64,000 nucleotides of DNA from Polynucleobacter sp. TSB-Sco08W16. Its GTDB lineage: Bacteria > Pseudomonadota > Gammaproteobacteria > Burkholderiales > Burkholderiaceae. The stretch is taken from NCBI RefSeq assembly GCF_018687455.1, contig NZ_CP061291.1, forward strand, positions 186,001 to 250,000. The letters run 5' to 3'. Under the pieces are notes generated by a model that saw only the letters and a program-made list of their open reading frames with translations, was not told the DNA's origin and ran no database searches. The translations under genes were made by a program, and so were the position numbers. Of the stretch, positions 32,148 to 40,868 are shown piece by piece (position 1 is the stretch's first letter; each line of letters begins with the position of its first letter).

Positions 32148-32891
32148 ATGCGCTGGATTACTTACATAGTCAAATGCCTATTCTGTGGCCTAGTGGCTAT
32201 GCAGCTTTATTTTGCGGTACAGATAGCTTTGTGGACCAGCTTAGACCCTAGCAGTACAGCATTTCAAAGGGCAGAGCGTTGGCGTTTATGCAGTTGGCAT
32301 TGGTCGTGCCAGGTTCATTCTGAATGGACGGCCTACAACAAGATTTCGAATAATCTCAAGCGTGCAGTTTTGGTTAGTGAGGACGATATCTTTTTTCAGC
32401 ACAAAGGTGTGCGTGTAGAAGATATGGAAAAGGCCTGGCAAAAAAATCAAGAGAAAAAGCATGCTGGTGGAAAAGCAAAAACAGCACTGCGCGGTGGATC
32501 AACCATCACTCAGCAGCTCGCTAAGAATTTGTTTTTATCCTCAGAGCAAAATTATTTCCGTAAAGGACAAGAACTTGTCATTACTGGTCTTCTGGAACTT
32601 ATCCTTCCAAAGCAAAGATTATTTGAAATCTATCTGAACTCAGTAGAGTGGGGAGAGGGAGTGTTCGGCATTGGGGCCGCCGCTGCGCATTATTACGCTA
32701 CTACTCCAGGGGCGTTAGATGTGGATCAGGCCGCCGCTTTAGCTTCAGCGTTGCCGGCACCCAAATGCTTTGATAAGGCGCAATATTGCCGTAGGGGGAG
32801 CATCAACTACGCTGCCCGCCAAGAATTTATTCTGGAAAATATGAGTCGAGTTGCATTGGCGCCCGTGGCCTCTCCCAAGAACCCCAAGTAG
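32148..32891 (+). CDS. mtgA: Monofunctional biosynthetic peptidoglycan transglycosylase
   Basis: A 247-residue GT51 enzyme that polymerises lipid II into glycan strands in the periplasm. Residues about 4-26 form the membrane anchor. The catalytic signature appears as VLVSEDDIFFQHKGV with the key Glu, then RGGSTITQQLAKNLFLS, RKGQELVITGLLE and LPKQRLFEIYLNSVEWGEGVFG. It follows aroE immediately, a pair seen in related bacteria. Its stop codon directly abuts that of convergent pyrF. Confidence 0.95.
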   Translation: MRWITYIVKCLFCGLVAMQLYFAVQIALWTSLDPSSTAFQRAERWRLCSWHWSCQVHSEWTAYNKISNNLKRAVLVSEDDIFFQHKGVRVEDMEKAWQKNQEKKHAGGKAKTALRGGSTITQQLAKNLFLSSEQNYFRKGQELVITGLLELILPKQRLFEIYLNSVEWGEGVFGIGAAAAHYYATTPGALDVDQAAALASALPAPKCFDKAQYCRRGSINYAARQEFILENMSRVALAPVASPKNPK

Positions 32892-33737
32892 TTAGTCTTC
32901 AGTGGCGGCTCTTAAGGCGTCGCGTGTCGTTTGTGCAACTTTTCTGGCGGCTTGTGCAAAATCATTTCCAGAGCTCGCATACAAAATAGCCCTAGAGGAG
33001 TTAATGATCATGCCGGCTCCTGGTTTGCTGGCAATACTACCCGCATTGACAGTAGCCTTAATATCGCCGCCTTGAGCTCCAATGCCCGGAATGAGGAGGG
33101 GCATCTCACCAACAATGGCACGTACCTTGGCGATCTCCTCTGGGAAGGTTGCGCCTACTACAAGACTAATTTGCCCTGAGTTATTCCATTGAGTAGCTGC
33201 GAGTTTGGCTACATGCAAATACAAAGGTTCACCACTTGGTGAGACATTTAAGAACTGTAAATCTGATCCCCCTGGGTTGGAGGTGCGACACAGCACGATG
33301 ACGCCCTTGCCAGTGTGCTTAAGGTAGGGTTCAATGGTGTCAAAGCCCATATATGGGTTCACGGTTATTGCATCAGCACCATAGCGCTCAAAAGCCTCAA
33401 GGGCATAGTGGTCTGCGGTGCTACCGATATCCCCGCGCTTAGAATCTAAGATGACTGGGATATGGGGGTATTTGTCTTTGAGGTGGCGAATGAGCTTTTC
33501 AAGTTGAGCCTCGGCCCTTTGTGAGGCAAAGTAGGCAAATTGAGGCTTAAAGGCGCACACTAAATCCGCAGTGGCATCAGCGATATCGCGACAAAACTCA
33601 AAGATCCCTTCAGGCTTTCCTTGGAGGTCTGGGGGTAAGCGCTTGGGATCGGGGTCAAAACCAACACACAGCATGCTGCCTTGGGAAGCCCATGCAGACT
33701 GGAGTTGCTGGGTAAAGGTATTTGAGCGAGAGTTCAT
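32892..33737 (-). CDS. pyrF: Orotidine 5'-phosphate decarboxylase (type 2)
   Basis: PyrF makes UMP from OMP. The 281-residue length and the signatures MLCVGFDPDPKRLP, FKPQFAYFASQRAEAQLE and PVILDSKRGDIGSTADHYA place it in the longer type-2 group found in Mycobacterium and many betaproteobacteria, not the E. coli type (245 residues). The DSKRGD motif holds the catalytic Lys and Asp residues. PGIGAQGGD is the phosphate-binding region. It is convergent with mtgA without a spacer and divergent from corA. Confidence 0.95.
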   Translation of the reverse strand: MNSRSNTFTQQLQSAWASQGSMLCVGFDPDPKRLPPDLQGKPEGIFEFCRDIADATADLVCAFKPQFAYFASQRAEAQLEKLIRHLKDKYPHIPVILDSKRGDIGSTADHYALEAFERYGADAITVNPYMGFDTIEPYLKHTGKGVIVLCRTSNPGGSDLQFLNVSPSGEPLYLHVAKLAATQWNNSGQISLVVGATFPEEIAKVRAIVGEMPLLIPGIGAQGGDIKATVNAGSIASKPGAGMIINSSRAILYASSGNDFAQAARKVAQTTRDALRAATED

Positions 33738-33810
33738 TGGATTTGGCTTATTTTAGTGAAACTGTCATGTTCTATAGGATAAACTAGCGCACATTCCTTA
33801 GGAGTTCACC

Positions 33811-34776
33811 ATGATCAACTTGTTCGTCCTGCAAAATGGCCGCCTCTCTCAAGAGCAAGTAGAAGATCGCAATGAATTATTGCAATACGCTAATCCTATC
33901 TGGATTGACGTAGTTGATCCAGAGGAGGAAGAGCTCGTTTGGATTAAAGAGGCTTTTGGCGTGCTTTTGCCTGAGTTGGATGATTTGGGTGACTTAGAGG
34001 CTTCCGCTCGTTATTTTGAGGCCGATGATGGCCACCTTCATATTCGTACTGACTTTTTGCTGGACGAAGAAGAGACCTCTCGCAACGTGCGAGTTGCGTT
34101 CGTTCTCACTAAGCAGGTCCTGTTCTCAATTCATGACGAAGATTTGCCGGTATTCCGTTTGGTCCGTTTACGTGCGCGCTTGCGCCCTGGATCAGTCAGC
34201 AATGCAAAAGATGTGTTGCTAGATTTGTATTCAACCGATGCCGAGTATTCCGCCGATGCTTTGGAAGAGGTTTATGAAAACCTTGAGCAAGCTGGAAAAC
34301 GAGTGCTTTCTGACAGCATCAATGATGCTGATGCTGCTGAGGTTTTAGAAACCATTGCCAAAGAAGAAGATACCAATGGACGCATTCGTCGTAACGTGAT
34401 GGATACCCGTAGAGCCTTGTCCTTCTTAATGCGTAGCAAGTTACTTTCTGATGAGCAGCAAGAGGAAGCGCGCCAAATTTTGCGCGATATTGACTCTTTG
34501 GAGAACCATACTGCTTTCTTATTCGATAAGATCAACTTCTTGATGGATGCGACCGTTGGTTTCATTAACTTGAACCAATCCAAAATTATTAAGATCTTCT
34601 CGGTGGTATCGGTTGCCTTGATGCCACCAACATTGCTAGCGAGTATCTGGGGCATGAACTACAAGCATATGCCTGAGTTAGATGCTACTTGGGGTTATCC
34701 AATGGCCATTGTTGCCATGGTTATTTCCGCCATCATTCCACTGTGGTATTTCCATCACAAAGGATGGATGAAGTAA
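33811..34776 (+). CDS. corA: Magnesium/cobalt transporter CorA
   Basis: A 321-residue CorA pentamer subunit. The long cytoplasmic N-terminal domain with acidic segments (DPEEEELVWIKEAFG) is followed by two C-terminal helices; the first ends in the signature GMN (SIWGMNYKHMPELD), which forms the selectivity filter, and the second is AIVAMVISAIIPLWYF. The tail HHKGWMK is basic and cytoplasmic. TTAGGAGTTCACC gives a good Shine-Dalgarno. Regulation by Mg2+ at the RNA level was not seen: the upstream region is only about 70 bases. Confidence 0.96.
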   Translation: MINLFVLQNGRLSQEQVEDRNELLQYANPIWIDVVDPEEEELVWIKEAFGVLLPELDDLGDLEASARYFEADDGHLHIRTDFLLDEEETSRNVRVAFVLTKQVLFSIHDEDLPVFRLVRLRARLRPGSVSNAKDVLLDLYSTDAEYSADALEEVYENLEQAGKRVLSDSINDADAAEVLETIAKEEDTNGRIRRNVMDTRRALSFLMRSKLLSDEQQEEARQILRDIDSLENHTAFLFDKINFLMDATVGFINLNQSKIIKIFSVVSVALMPPTLLASIWGMNYKHMPELDATWGYPMAIVAMVISAIIPLWYFHHKGWMK

Positions 34777-34783
34777 TTTAGCT

Positions 34784-35278
34784 CTAGTTCTCGAGCAGTT
34801 TTGCTAATTCGCTGAGAACGTAATCACCAGCCTGTTGACGAATGGATTGGCGGTCGCCATCAAAGTGCATTGTTTTTGTCAGCACTCTGTTTTCACCAGC
34901 GTCGCTCCGAATCGCCCAAGCAAAGCACACTGTCCCAACAGGTTTTTCTTCTGAGCCGCCACTCGGTCCTGCAATACCAGTGATCGAAATTGCAACATTT
35001 GTACCCGCTTGGAGTTGCGCACCCTCAGCCATTGCATGGGCAACTTGCTCGCTGACCGCTCCATGATCCTCAATTAGATCTACTGACACCCCCAGACACT
35101 CTGCTTTAGCTTCATTGCTATAGGTGATATAGCCTCGCTCGAACCAATCGCTTGAGCCGGCTAAAGCAGTCAGGGTGGCACAGACCAAACCTCCCGTACA
35201 GGATTCAGCGGCAGCCATCTTCCAGTTTCTGGACCGCAAGATTTCTGCTAAGGTTTTAACGGTATCAAGTGAATTCAT
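34784..35278 (-). CDS. pncC: Nicotinamide-nucleotide amidohydrolase (CinA C-terminal family)
   Basis: A 164-residue stand-alone CinA_C domain, which deamidates nicotinamide mononucleotide in NAD recycling. Diagnostic segments are MAAAESCTGGLVCATLTALAGSSDWFERGYITYSNEAK near the N-terminus (key Ser and Thr), HGAVSEQVAHAMAEGA and ISITGIAGPSGGSEEKPVGTVCFAW. Length equals YgaD/PncC of E. coli (165). It follows pgpA by 2 bases in the thiL-pgpA-pncC operon, a standard beta/gammaproteobacterial order. It is convergent with corA with a 7-base gap. Confidence 0.94.
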   Translation of the reverse strand: MNSLDTVKTLAEILRSRNWKMAAAESCTGGLVCATLTALAGSSDWFERGYITYSNEAKAECLGVSVDLIEDHGAVSEQVAHAMAEGAQLQAGTNVAISITGIAGPSGGSEEKPVGTVCFAWAIRSDAGENRVLTKTMHFDGDRQSIRQQAGDYVLSELAKLLEN

Positions 35279-35280
35279 AT

Positions 35281-35850
35281 TCAGATCCAGCCCATATAAA
35301 GAGCGAGGACTTGCATTAGCGCAATTAACAGGAGTGTGAATAAGGCAGCTGCAAGATCATCAACCATAATTCCAAATCCACGCCAAAGTAGCTGCATTGT
35401 GCTCGATGGCGCATCTGAGTTTTCCAGATGCTTAAAGTGACGATCGATCACGCCAATTGGACCGGGTTTGGCAGCATCAAAAAATCGAAAGAGAACAAAC
35501 GCAATCATTTGCACCCAGATGCTGGAGGGAGTGATCAATATCAACACAAGCCAAAAGGCAACCATCTCATCCCAAACAATGCCCCCAAAATCTTTCTTAC
35601 CCAACTCTTCGCTAACGTGACCGCAGATCCAACAACCCAATAGCATTCCGCCACCAATAATCCAAAGGAATGCTGATAAGGTAAGGAAATTCTCTGCGAT
35701 TAAGAATGCGGCCCATGCCCATAGGGTGCCTGCAGTGCCAGGGGCAAAGGGGCTCAGACCGCTACCAAAGCCAAAGGCTAAGGTGCGGGGAGCACTTTGA
35801 AGCATCCATTGGCCGCTAGGTTGAACTTCTGGCTTACTGGGCTGATTCAT
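35281..35850 (-). CDS. pgpA: Phosphatidylglycerophosphatase A
   Basis: PgpA dephosphorylates phosphatidylglycerol phosphate in the inner membrane. The 189-residue protein has FGFGSGLSPFAPGTAGTLWAW near residue 28, IVWDEMVAFWLVL with conserved acidic residues, FRFFDAAKPGPIG and HHxx-free GIMVDDLAAALFTLLLI at the C-terminus, with about four hydrophobic helices. It overlaps thiL by 4 bases and is followed by pncC, so the three genes form one operon. Confidence 0.94.
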   Translation of the reverse strand: MNQPSKPEVQPSGQWMLQSAPRTLAFGFGSGLSPFAPGTAGTLWAWAAFLIAENFLTLSAFLWIIGGGMLLGCWICGHVSEELGKKDFGGIVWDEMVAFWLVLILITPSSIWVQMIAFVLFRFFDAAKPGPIGVIDRHFKHLENSDAPSSTMQLLWRGFGIMVDDLAAALFTLLLIALMQVLALYMGWI

Positions 35851-36857
35851 ATTGAGAAATGATCAAAAGATTTAAGTAAAGTTACAGTCTGGGGATTATC
35901 AAGAATCTTCCCATCTGGACCAATTAGGCGAACCTCTGACGCGCTATTGATCATCGGTGTAATTTGGCCAATACGAGTAATAGATAAGTTGAGTGCTTTG
36001 CCGATATTCAGAATGGCATCACGCTGCGAGCTTGGCGCTGTGAAACACAACTCATAATCATCTCCACCGCTAGCAGCAAATTGATTTTGTACTTCTTGGT
36101 TTTGCCTTCCAAGCGTTTCAGATTTTGGAAGTAGATCTAAAAGGATTTCGGCATCGACATGAGACTGTTTCAAGATATGCTTGAGATCACCGAGTAAGCC
36201 ATCAGAAATATCTAAGGCTGCATTGGCAATACCTCTTAATTGCATGCCCAGTTCAATCCTGGGAGTGGGTTGGTGCATGCGGTGCTCAATTGTTTTTAGA
36301 TCGCTTTCGGGCAGTGTAATTTCATGACGCAGTGCAGCAAGAGCAAGACGTGCGTCGCCCACCGTTCCAGAAACCCAAACATCATCCCCAACCTTTGCCC
36401 CTGACCTGCGAATAGCCTCTCCATGAGGAATGCTTCCCATTGCAGTAATCGAGATGGTGAGTGGGCCTGCCGTAGTGTCCCCACCAATTAATGGGCAATC
36501 AAAGTGATTGGCGACTGCAAATAAGCCCCTGGAAAAGCCTTCCAACCATTGTGCATCGACTTTGGGTAGCGCAATTGCCAATGTAAATCCGAGTGGCTTA
36601 GCTCCCATGGCTGCTAGGTCAGAAAGGTTGACTGCAAGGGCCTTACGGCCCAATTGTTCAGGGTCGGCACCAGCAAAAAAATGCCTACCTTCCACCAGCA
36701 TATCGCTGGTAATCGCTATTTCTTCGCCTGCTAGGGGTTTGATGAGGGCGCAGTCATCACCAATGCCCAAGCTCAGGGTTGAATTCGAACCGCCACCCGT
36801 TTTAAAAAAACGTTCGATCAGGTCAAATTCACCTAAAGGGCTAGATTGAGAATGCAT
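35847..36857 (-). CDS. thiL: Thiamine-monophosphate kinase
   Basis: ThiL makes thiamine diphosphate from thiamine monophosphate. The 336-residue protein shows the N-terminal FDLIERFF, LGIGDDCALIKP with metal-binding Asp residues, TSDMLVEGRHFF, NLSDLAAMGAKPLGFTLAIALP, GGDTTAGPLTISITAMG, and DISDGLLGDLKHI and SGGDDYELCF in the C-terminal half. This pattern is unmistakable for ThiL. It is the first gene of thiL-pgpA-pncC and divergent from maeB. No TPP riboswitch was recognised upstream. Confidence 0.96.
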   Translation of the reverse strand: MHSQSSPLGEFDLIERFFKTGGGSNSTLSLGIGDDCALIKPLAGEEIAITSDMLVEGRHFFAGADPEQLGRKALAVNLSDLAAMGAKPLGFTLAIALPKVDAQWLEGFSRGLFAVANHFDCPLIGGDTTAGPLTISITAMGSIPHGEAIRRSGAKVGDDVWVSGTVGDARLALAALRHEITLPESDLKTIEHRMHQPTPRIELGMQLRGIANAALDISDGLLGDLKHILKQSHVDAEILLDLLPKSETLGRQNQEVQNQFAASGGDDYELCFTAPSSQRDAILNIGKALNLSITRIGQITPMINSASEVRLIGPDGKILDNPQTVTLLKSFDHFSI

Positions 36858-36959
36858 GCCTCATTTTATGGCTCTTGGGAGTGGAATGCTCGGGAGGAAT
36901 AGAATTAATGTCTTAATAAGTATTCAATAAAAAGACAAAACGAGTTAGCGAGTTAGTGA

Positions 36960-39281
36960 ATGAGCAAAGAAAATAACAAAGAACAACAAATTGCAGCCTT
37001 AAGAGAGGCTGCACTTCAGTACCACGAGTTTCCAGTCCCTGGAAAGATTGAGATTGCTCCTACTAAGCAGCTGACGAATCAACGTGATTTAGCGCTTGCT
37101 TACACGCCTGGTGTTGCTGCCCCCTGTGAGGAGATTGTTAAAGATCCAGCTAACGCATTTAAATACACCGCGCGCGGAAATTTAGTTGGTGTGATTACGA
37201 ACGGCACTGCAGTTTTAGGTCTAGGAAATATTGGACCATTGGCAAGTAAGCCGGTGATGGAAGGTAAAGCGGTCCTGTTCAAGAAATTTGCCGGCATTGA
37301 TGTCTTCGATATTGAGGTCAATGAAAATGATCCTGATAAGTTAGTAGAAATTATTGCTGCACTTGAGCCTACTTTTGGCGGTATTAACTTAGAAGATATC
37401 AAAGCACCAGATTGCTTTGTTGTAGAGCGTAAGTTGCAAGCTCGTATGAAGATTCCAGTCTTTCATGACGATCAGCACGGTACTGCGATTGTCGTTGCAG
37501 CCGCCATCCTCAATGGCTTGAAGGTGGTAGGTAAAGAAGTAAACGAAGTGAAGCTAGTGACCTCTGGAGCTGGTGCAGCAGCATTAGCTTGCTTAGATCT
37601 TTTAGTTGATCTTGGTATTCCCCGTAAAAATATTTGGGTAACTGACCTAGCGGGCGTGGCTTACAAAGGTCGTAAAGAATTGATGGATCCCGAGAAGGAG
37701 CCTTTTTGCCAAGAAACCGATTTGCGCACTTTAGATGATGTCATTGCTGGTGCAGATATTTTCTTGGGCCTTTCTGCTGGTGGCGTATTGAAGCAAGAGA
37801 TGGTGAAGAAGATGGCGGATAAGCCATTGATCTATGCCTTGGCAAATCCAACCCCAGAAATCTTGCCTGAAGAAGTTAAAGCAGTTCGTCCAGATGCTGT
37901 GATGGCTACTGGTCGTACAGACTATCCAAACCAAGTCAATAACGTTTTGTGCTTTCCATTTATTTTCCGTGGCGCACTAGACGTTGGCGCAACAACAATC
38001 ACACGCGGTATGGAAGTGGCTGCTGTGAAAGCCGTTGCAGAGCTGGCGCAAGCTGAGCAGAGTGAAGTAGTGACTTCGGTTTATGGCATTGAGAATTTGT
38101 CTTTTGGTCCAGAGTATTTAATTCCTAAGCCATTTGATCCGCGCTTAATCACAGTAATCGCGCCAGCAGTTGCTAAAGCAGCGATGGATGATGGTGTTGC
38201 CTCTCGCCCAATCAAAGATTTCGATGCATATCGTAATCAGTTGCAGCAATTTGTTTACCACTCCGGCACTCTCATGAAGCCGCTCTTCAGTATTGCGAAG
38301 CGAGTTCCAGCCAATCAAAAACGTATTGTTTTTGCTGAGGGCGAAGATGAGCGCGTATTACGTGCTGTACAAATCATTCTTGATGAGCACCTGGCAACCC
38401 CAATTCTCATTGGTCGTCCTGCTGTGATCGAACATCGTCTTGAGAAGTTCGGTTTACGCATGAAACCCGGTGAAGACTTTGAAATCGTTAATCCGGAGAA
38501 TGATTCCCGCTTCCGTGATTTCTGGCAAACCTACCTCACTCTGACTGAGCGCAAGGGCGTTACACAGTCCTTTGCGAAGTTAGAAGTACGTCGCCGCAAT
38601 AGTTTGATCGGTAGCCTGCTGATTCAGAAGGGTATGGCTGATGGCATGATCTCGGGCACCGTGGGTAATATTGCAACTCATTTGAAGTATGTTGATGAAG
38701 TCATTGGACATGAGCCAGGGGCTAATGTTTATGGTGCAATGTCTGGCTTGATTCTTCCAGGCCGCCAAGTTTTCTTGGTTGATACCCATATCAATATCGA
38801 TCCAAGCGCCCAACAGTTATCTGATTTAACGTTGATGGCCGCTAGTGAAATGCGTAAATTAGGATTGGTTCCTAAGGTTGCACTGCTATCGCACTCCAAT
38901 TTTGGTTCGAGCAACGCGCCATCTGCCGTGAAGATGCGAGAAGTATTGGCTTTGCTCCAAAAAGCAGACCCAACTCTCGAAGTCGATGGCGAAATGCATG
39001 GCGATAGCGCTCTTGATGCAAGCATTCGTGAAGGCGCTGTGTCATCTTCATCATTAAAAGGTGATGCCAATCTTTTGGTATTGCCAAATATTGATGCCGC
39101 AAATATTTCTTACAATTTGCTAAAAACCGCTGCCGGTAACGGTATTGCCATTGGACCTCTCTTGTTGGGAGTGGCTAAGCCAATTCACATCCTCACACCA
39201 GCTGCTACCGTTCGCCGTATTGTCAATGTGACAACCTTGGCTGTTGTAGAGGCCGCTAGCAATGCAAGAGGTATTTCCTAA
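36960..39281 (+). CDS. maeB: NADP-dependent malic enzyme with C-terminal phosphotransacetylase-like domain
   Basis: MaeB decarboxylates malate to pyruvate and supplies NADPH. The 773-residue two-domain layout is typical: malic enzyme at about 1-430 (YTPGVAAPCEEI, FHDDQHGTAIVVAAAI, VTSGAGAAALACLDLL, ALANPTPEI, GRTDYPNQVNNVLCFPFIFRGAL) and a Pta-like domain at about 440-773 (RVPANQKRIVFAEGEDERVLRAV, SHSNFGSSNAPSAVKMREV). In characterised homologues the Pta-like domain is a regulatory acetyl-CoA sensor without transferase activity. The start is ATG with little Shine-Dalgarno. A long hairpin follows the stop. Confidence 0.97.
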   Translation: MSKENNKEQQIAALREAALQYHEFPVPGKIEIAPTKQLTNQRDLALAYTPGVAAPCEEIVKDPANAFKYTARGNLVGVITNGTAVLGLGNIGPLASKPVMEGKAVLFKKFAGIDVFDIEVNENDPDKLVEIIAALEPTFGGINLEDIKAPDCFVVERKLQARMKIPVFHDDQHGTAIVVAAAILNGLKVVGKEVNEVKLVTSGAGAAALACLDLLVDLGIPRKNIWVTDLAGVAYKGRKELMDPEKEPFCQETDLRTLDDVIAGADIFLGLSAGGVLKQEMVKKMADKPLIYALANPTPEILPEEVKAVRPDAVMATGRTDYPNQVNNVLCFPFIFRGALDVGATTITRGMEVAAVKAVAELAQAEQSEVVTSVYGIENLSFGPEYLIPKPFDPRLITVIAPAVAKAAMDDGVASRPIKDFDAYRNQLQQFVYHSGTLMKPLFSIAKRVPANQKRIVFAEGEDERVLRAVQIILDEHLATPILIGRPAVIEHRLEKFGLRMKPGEDFEIVNPENDSRFRDFWQTYLTLTERKGVTQSFAKLEVRRRNSLIGSLLIQKGMADGMISGTVGNIATHLKYVDEVIGHEPGANVYGAMSGLILPGRQVFLVDTHINIDPSAQQLSDLTLMAASEMRKLGLVPKVALLSHSNFGSSNAPSAVKMREVLALLQKADPTLEVDGEMHGDSALDASIREGAVSSSSLKGDANLLVLPNIDAANISYNLLKTAAGNGIAIGPLLLGVAKPIHILTPAATVRRIVNVTTLAVVEAASNARGIS

Positions 39282-39328
39282 GGACCTTTATTTATGTAAG
39301 TTAGCAATAACTTACATAAATAAATCCT
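39281..39328. repeat. Long perfect inverted repeat with GCAA loop after maeB
   Basis: The arms 39287-39303 and 39308-39324 are perfect 17-bp complements and enclose the tetraloop GCAA, a GNRA type. AGGA (39281-39284) and TCCT (39325-39328) extend the stem by 4 bp past a two-base CC bulge; the A of the maeB stop codon is part of it. No T-run follows, so it may protect the maeB 3' end or act as an unusual terminator. Confidence 0.85.
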
Positions 39329-39350
39329 ATATAAATCAATAGTTTATATA
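39328..39350. repeat. Second AT-only inverted repeat
   Basis: TATATAAA (39328-39335) and TTTATATA (39343-39350) are perfect 8-bp arms around a 7-base loop, directly after the larger repeat. It is within 60 bases of the barstar-family gene and may contain its promoter or an operator. Confidence 0.5.
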
Positions 39351-39408
39351 AAATGCCCTGTATTTGGGCTTGATTTGATGGCGTGTTAAGGGTAACCTAG
39401 CACCCATC

Positions 39409-40029
39409 ATGAATAATCGCTCTGAAAACACCAATACAGCTAGCTTCGATGAACATAGCCGGGCTGAAAGTTGGGATAGCAATGATCGCCTAGAAACCGA
39501 ATCGTCCGCTGCCAATGTTTACGCCCAGGGTGGTTTATCTCGTTTACAAACCTATGCAGCAAATCAAGTTTCGGGGAAAAAAGTGACAGCTTCTTGGCGT
39601 GCCGCTTTGGCCGTTCGCGATGCCGGACCACCGGCTATGTTGCGCAGTGTGCGCACGAACATCGTGCAATCTATTCGTGCTTTTCGTACACCAGACCTTC
39701 AGGAAGCAGCAACTGAGTTGGGTCAGCATTTCATTTACGCCAATTGTGCAAATGCAATGACCAAAGGTGAGGTGCTTGAGGCGATTGCTATTGCCTATTC
39801 CTTTACCAAGCAGCAAGCAAAAAACTTTGATCCTTTATTGGATGCATTGACTACAACTACCGATAAGGCAGGTCAACAACCTGGATTCGTAGTGGTGCTT
39901 GAAGGTTTGCCTTGCACGCAAAAATTCGACAAAGAAGCTCGCGAAACCCTCTTAGACGTTTTCCGTGATGCAGTTGATTATTGGGCTGAGCGTCGCACAC
40001 CGTATCGCGTGTTCTACTCTTTCGCTTAA
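39409..40029 (+). CDS. Barstar family protein with N-terminal extension
   Basis: A 206-residue protein. The last 95 residues resemble barstar (barnase inhibitor): GQHFIYANCANAMTKGEVLEAIAIAYSF, FDPLLDALTTT, GFVVVLEGLPC, then LLDVFRDAVDYWAERRTPYRVFYSF, where the DVFRDAVDYW stretch is typical of the family in betaproteobacteria. The first 100 residues are hydrophilic and unrecognised. No barnase-like ribonuclease is encoded in the window, so the partner may be elsewhere or the role may differ from toxin inhibition. It is flanked by maeB and, convergently, rsmE. Confidence 0.75.
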   Translation: MNNRSENTNTASFDEHSRAESWDSNDRLETESSAANVYAQGGLSRLQTYAANQVSGKKVTASWRAALAVRDAGPPAMLRSVRTNIVQSIRAFRTPDLQEAATELGQHFIYANCANAMTKGEVLEAIAIAYSFTKQQAKNFDPLLDALTTTTDKAGQQPGFVVVLEGLPCTQKFDKEARETLLDVFRDAVDYWAERRTPYRVFYSFA

Positions 40030-40053
40030 CTGCAAAAGCCTTACTAGTCCTTG

Positions 40054-40080
40054 AAATCGCCTCTACTTGAGGCGATTTTG
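40054..40080. terminator. Terminator overlapping the rsmE stop
   Basis: AAATCGCCTC (40054-40063) and GAGGCGATTT (40069-40078) are perfect 10-bp arms with loop TACTT. The hairpin lies over the last codons of rsmE (stop at 40063-40065) and ends in T-bases on the plus strand, so it can terminate the barstar-family gene while also coding for RsmE. Confidence 0.78.
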
Positions 40081-40824
40081 CATTTCAGGGTTCCAGATAC
40101 TATGGACGGCTGCAATGGCTACAAGGCCTGCCGTCTCAGTCCGCAGCACCCGCTCCCCTAAAGAAATTATTTGATAGCCTGCAGCTTGTGCTTGAGCCTC
40201 TTCCTCGGGTGTATGGCCCCCCTCAGGCCCAATCATTAATACTAGGTCTTGGGGATCTGTTTCCATTAAAACGGAATATATGCTTTTCGTGGCATCTGGG
40301 CTAAGCAGTAATTTAAGTGCCGGCTTTGGACTTGCTTGCAAATAGCTGTCAAAAGTTTGAATGGGTTCTAGTTCTGCTAATACAGTTCTATCGCATTGCT
40401 CGCATGCTGCTTGAATGATGCCCTTCCAATGTACCAAGCGTTTTTGGGCGCGCTCCTGATCACTTGAGCGGGTGAGTTTGAGAATCGAGCGTTCACACTG
40501 TAATGGCGCAATGATTTGAGCCCCTGTTTCGATCGCTTTTTCAATAATCCAATCCATTTTGTCTCCGCCAGCCAATCCTTGGGCCAAAGTAATGGCGTAT
40601 GGAGTCTCACGATGGGTATCGTTACGGATATCGCTCAGTTGGGCTAAACCACTTTTGCCGGCCAAAGAAAGCAGTTCCGCCTTGGCTACCTGGCCATTTC
40701 CATCAAATACTGGGAAGGTTTCTCCCGTTTGGATGCGCCTCACGCGCAAATGGTGAGCTACCTCAGGGGTGAGGGGAGTTGGCTTTTGGGATTCCCATGG
40801 TCCGGGAAGATAAAATTGAGGCAT
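40063..40824 (-). CDS. rsmE: 16S rRNA (uracil1498-N3)-methyltransferase
   Basis: RsmE methylates U1498 of 16S rRNA with SAM and has a SPOUT knot. The 253-residue protein shows a PUA-like N-terminal part (HHLRVRRIQTGETFPVFDG), GGDKMDWIIEKAIETGAQIIAPLQCERS, and the knot with LMIGPEGGHTPEEEAQAQAAGYQIISLGERVLRTETAGLVAI. These are diagnostic. Its start is 45 bases from that of divergent tkt. Confidence 0.95.
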   Translation of the reverse strand: MPQFYLPGPWESQKPTPLTPEVAHHLRVRRIQTGETFPVFDGNGQVAKAELLSLAGKSGLAQLSDIRNDTHRETPYAITLAQGLAGGDKMDWIIEKAIETGAQIIAPLQCERSILKLTRSSDQERAQKRLVHWKGIIQAACEQCDRTVLAELEPIQTFDSYLQASPKPALKLLLSPDATKSIYSVLMETDPQDLVLMIGPEGGHTPEEEAQAQAAGYQIISLGERVLRTETAGLVAIAAVHSIWNPEMQNRLK

Positions 40825-40868
40825 TACTGAAATATAGCCAATTTATTTTCCTCGAGACCACTTTTACG

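Noticed and set aside
36858..36959. TPP riboswitch or other RNA element between thiL and maeB
   Set aside because: The gap of about 100 bases shows no conserved riboswitch motifs.
40779..40868. Upstream extension of transketolase by 30 codons
   Set aside because: It overlaps divergent rsmE and precedes the conserved family start; similar longer starts for rplU (6405), fur (44691), bamE (44435), lptE (48828), holA (49342), hemL (54000), ruvX (59196) and pyrR (59645) were set aside for the same reasons.
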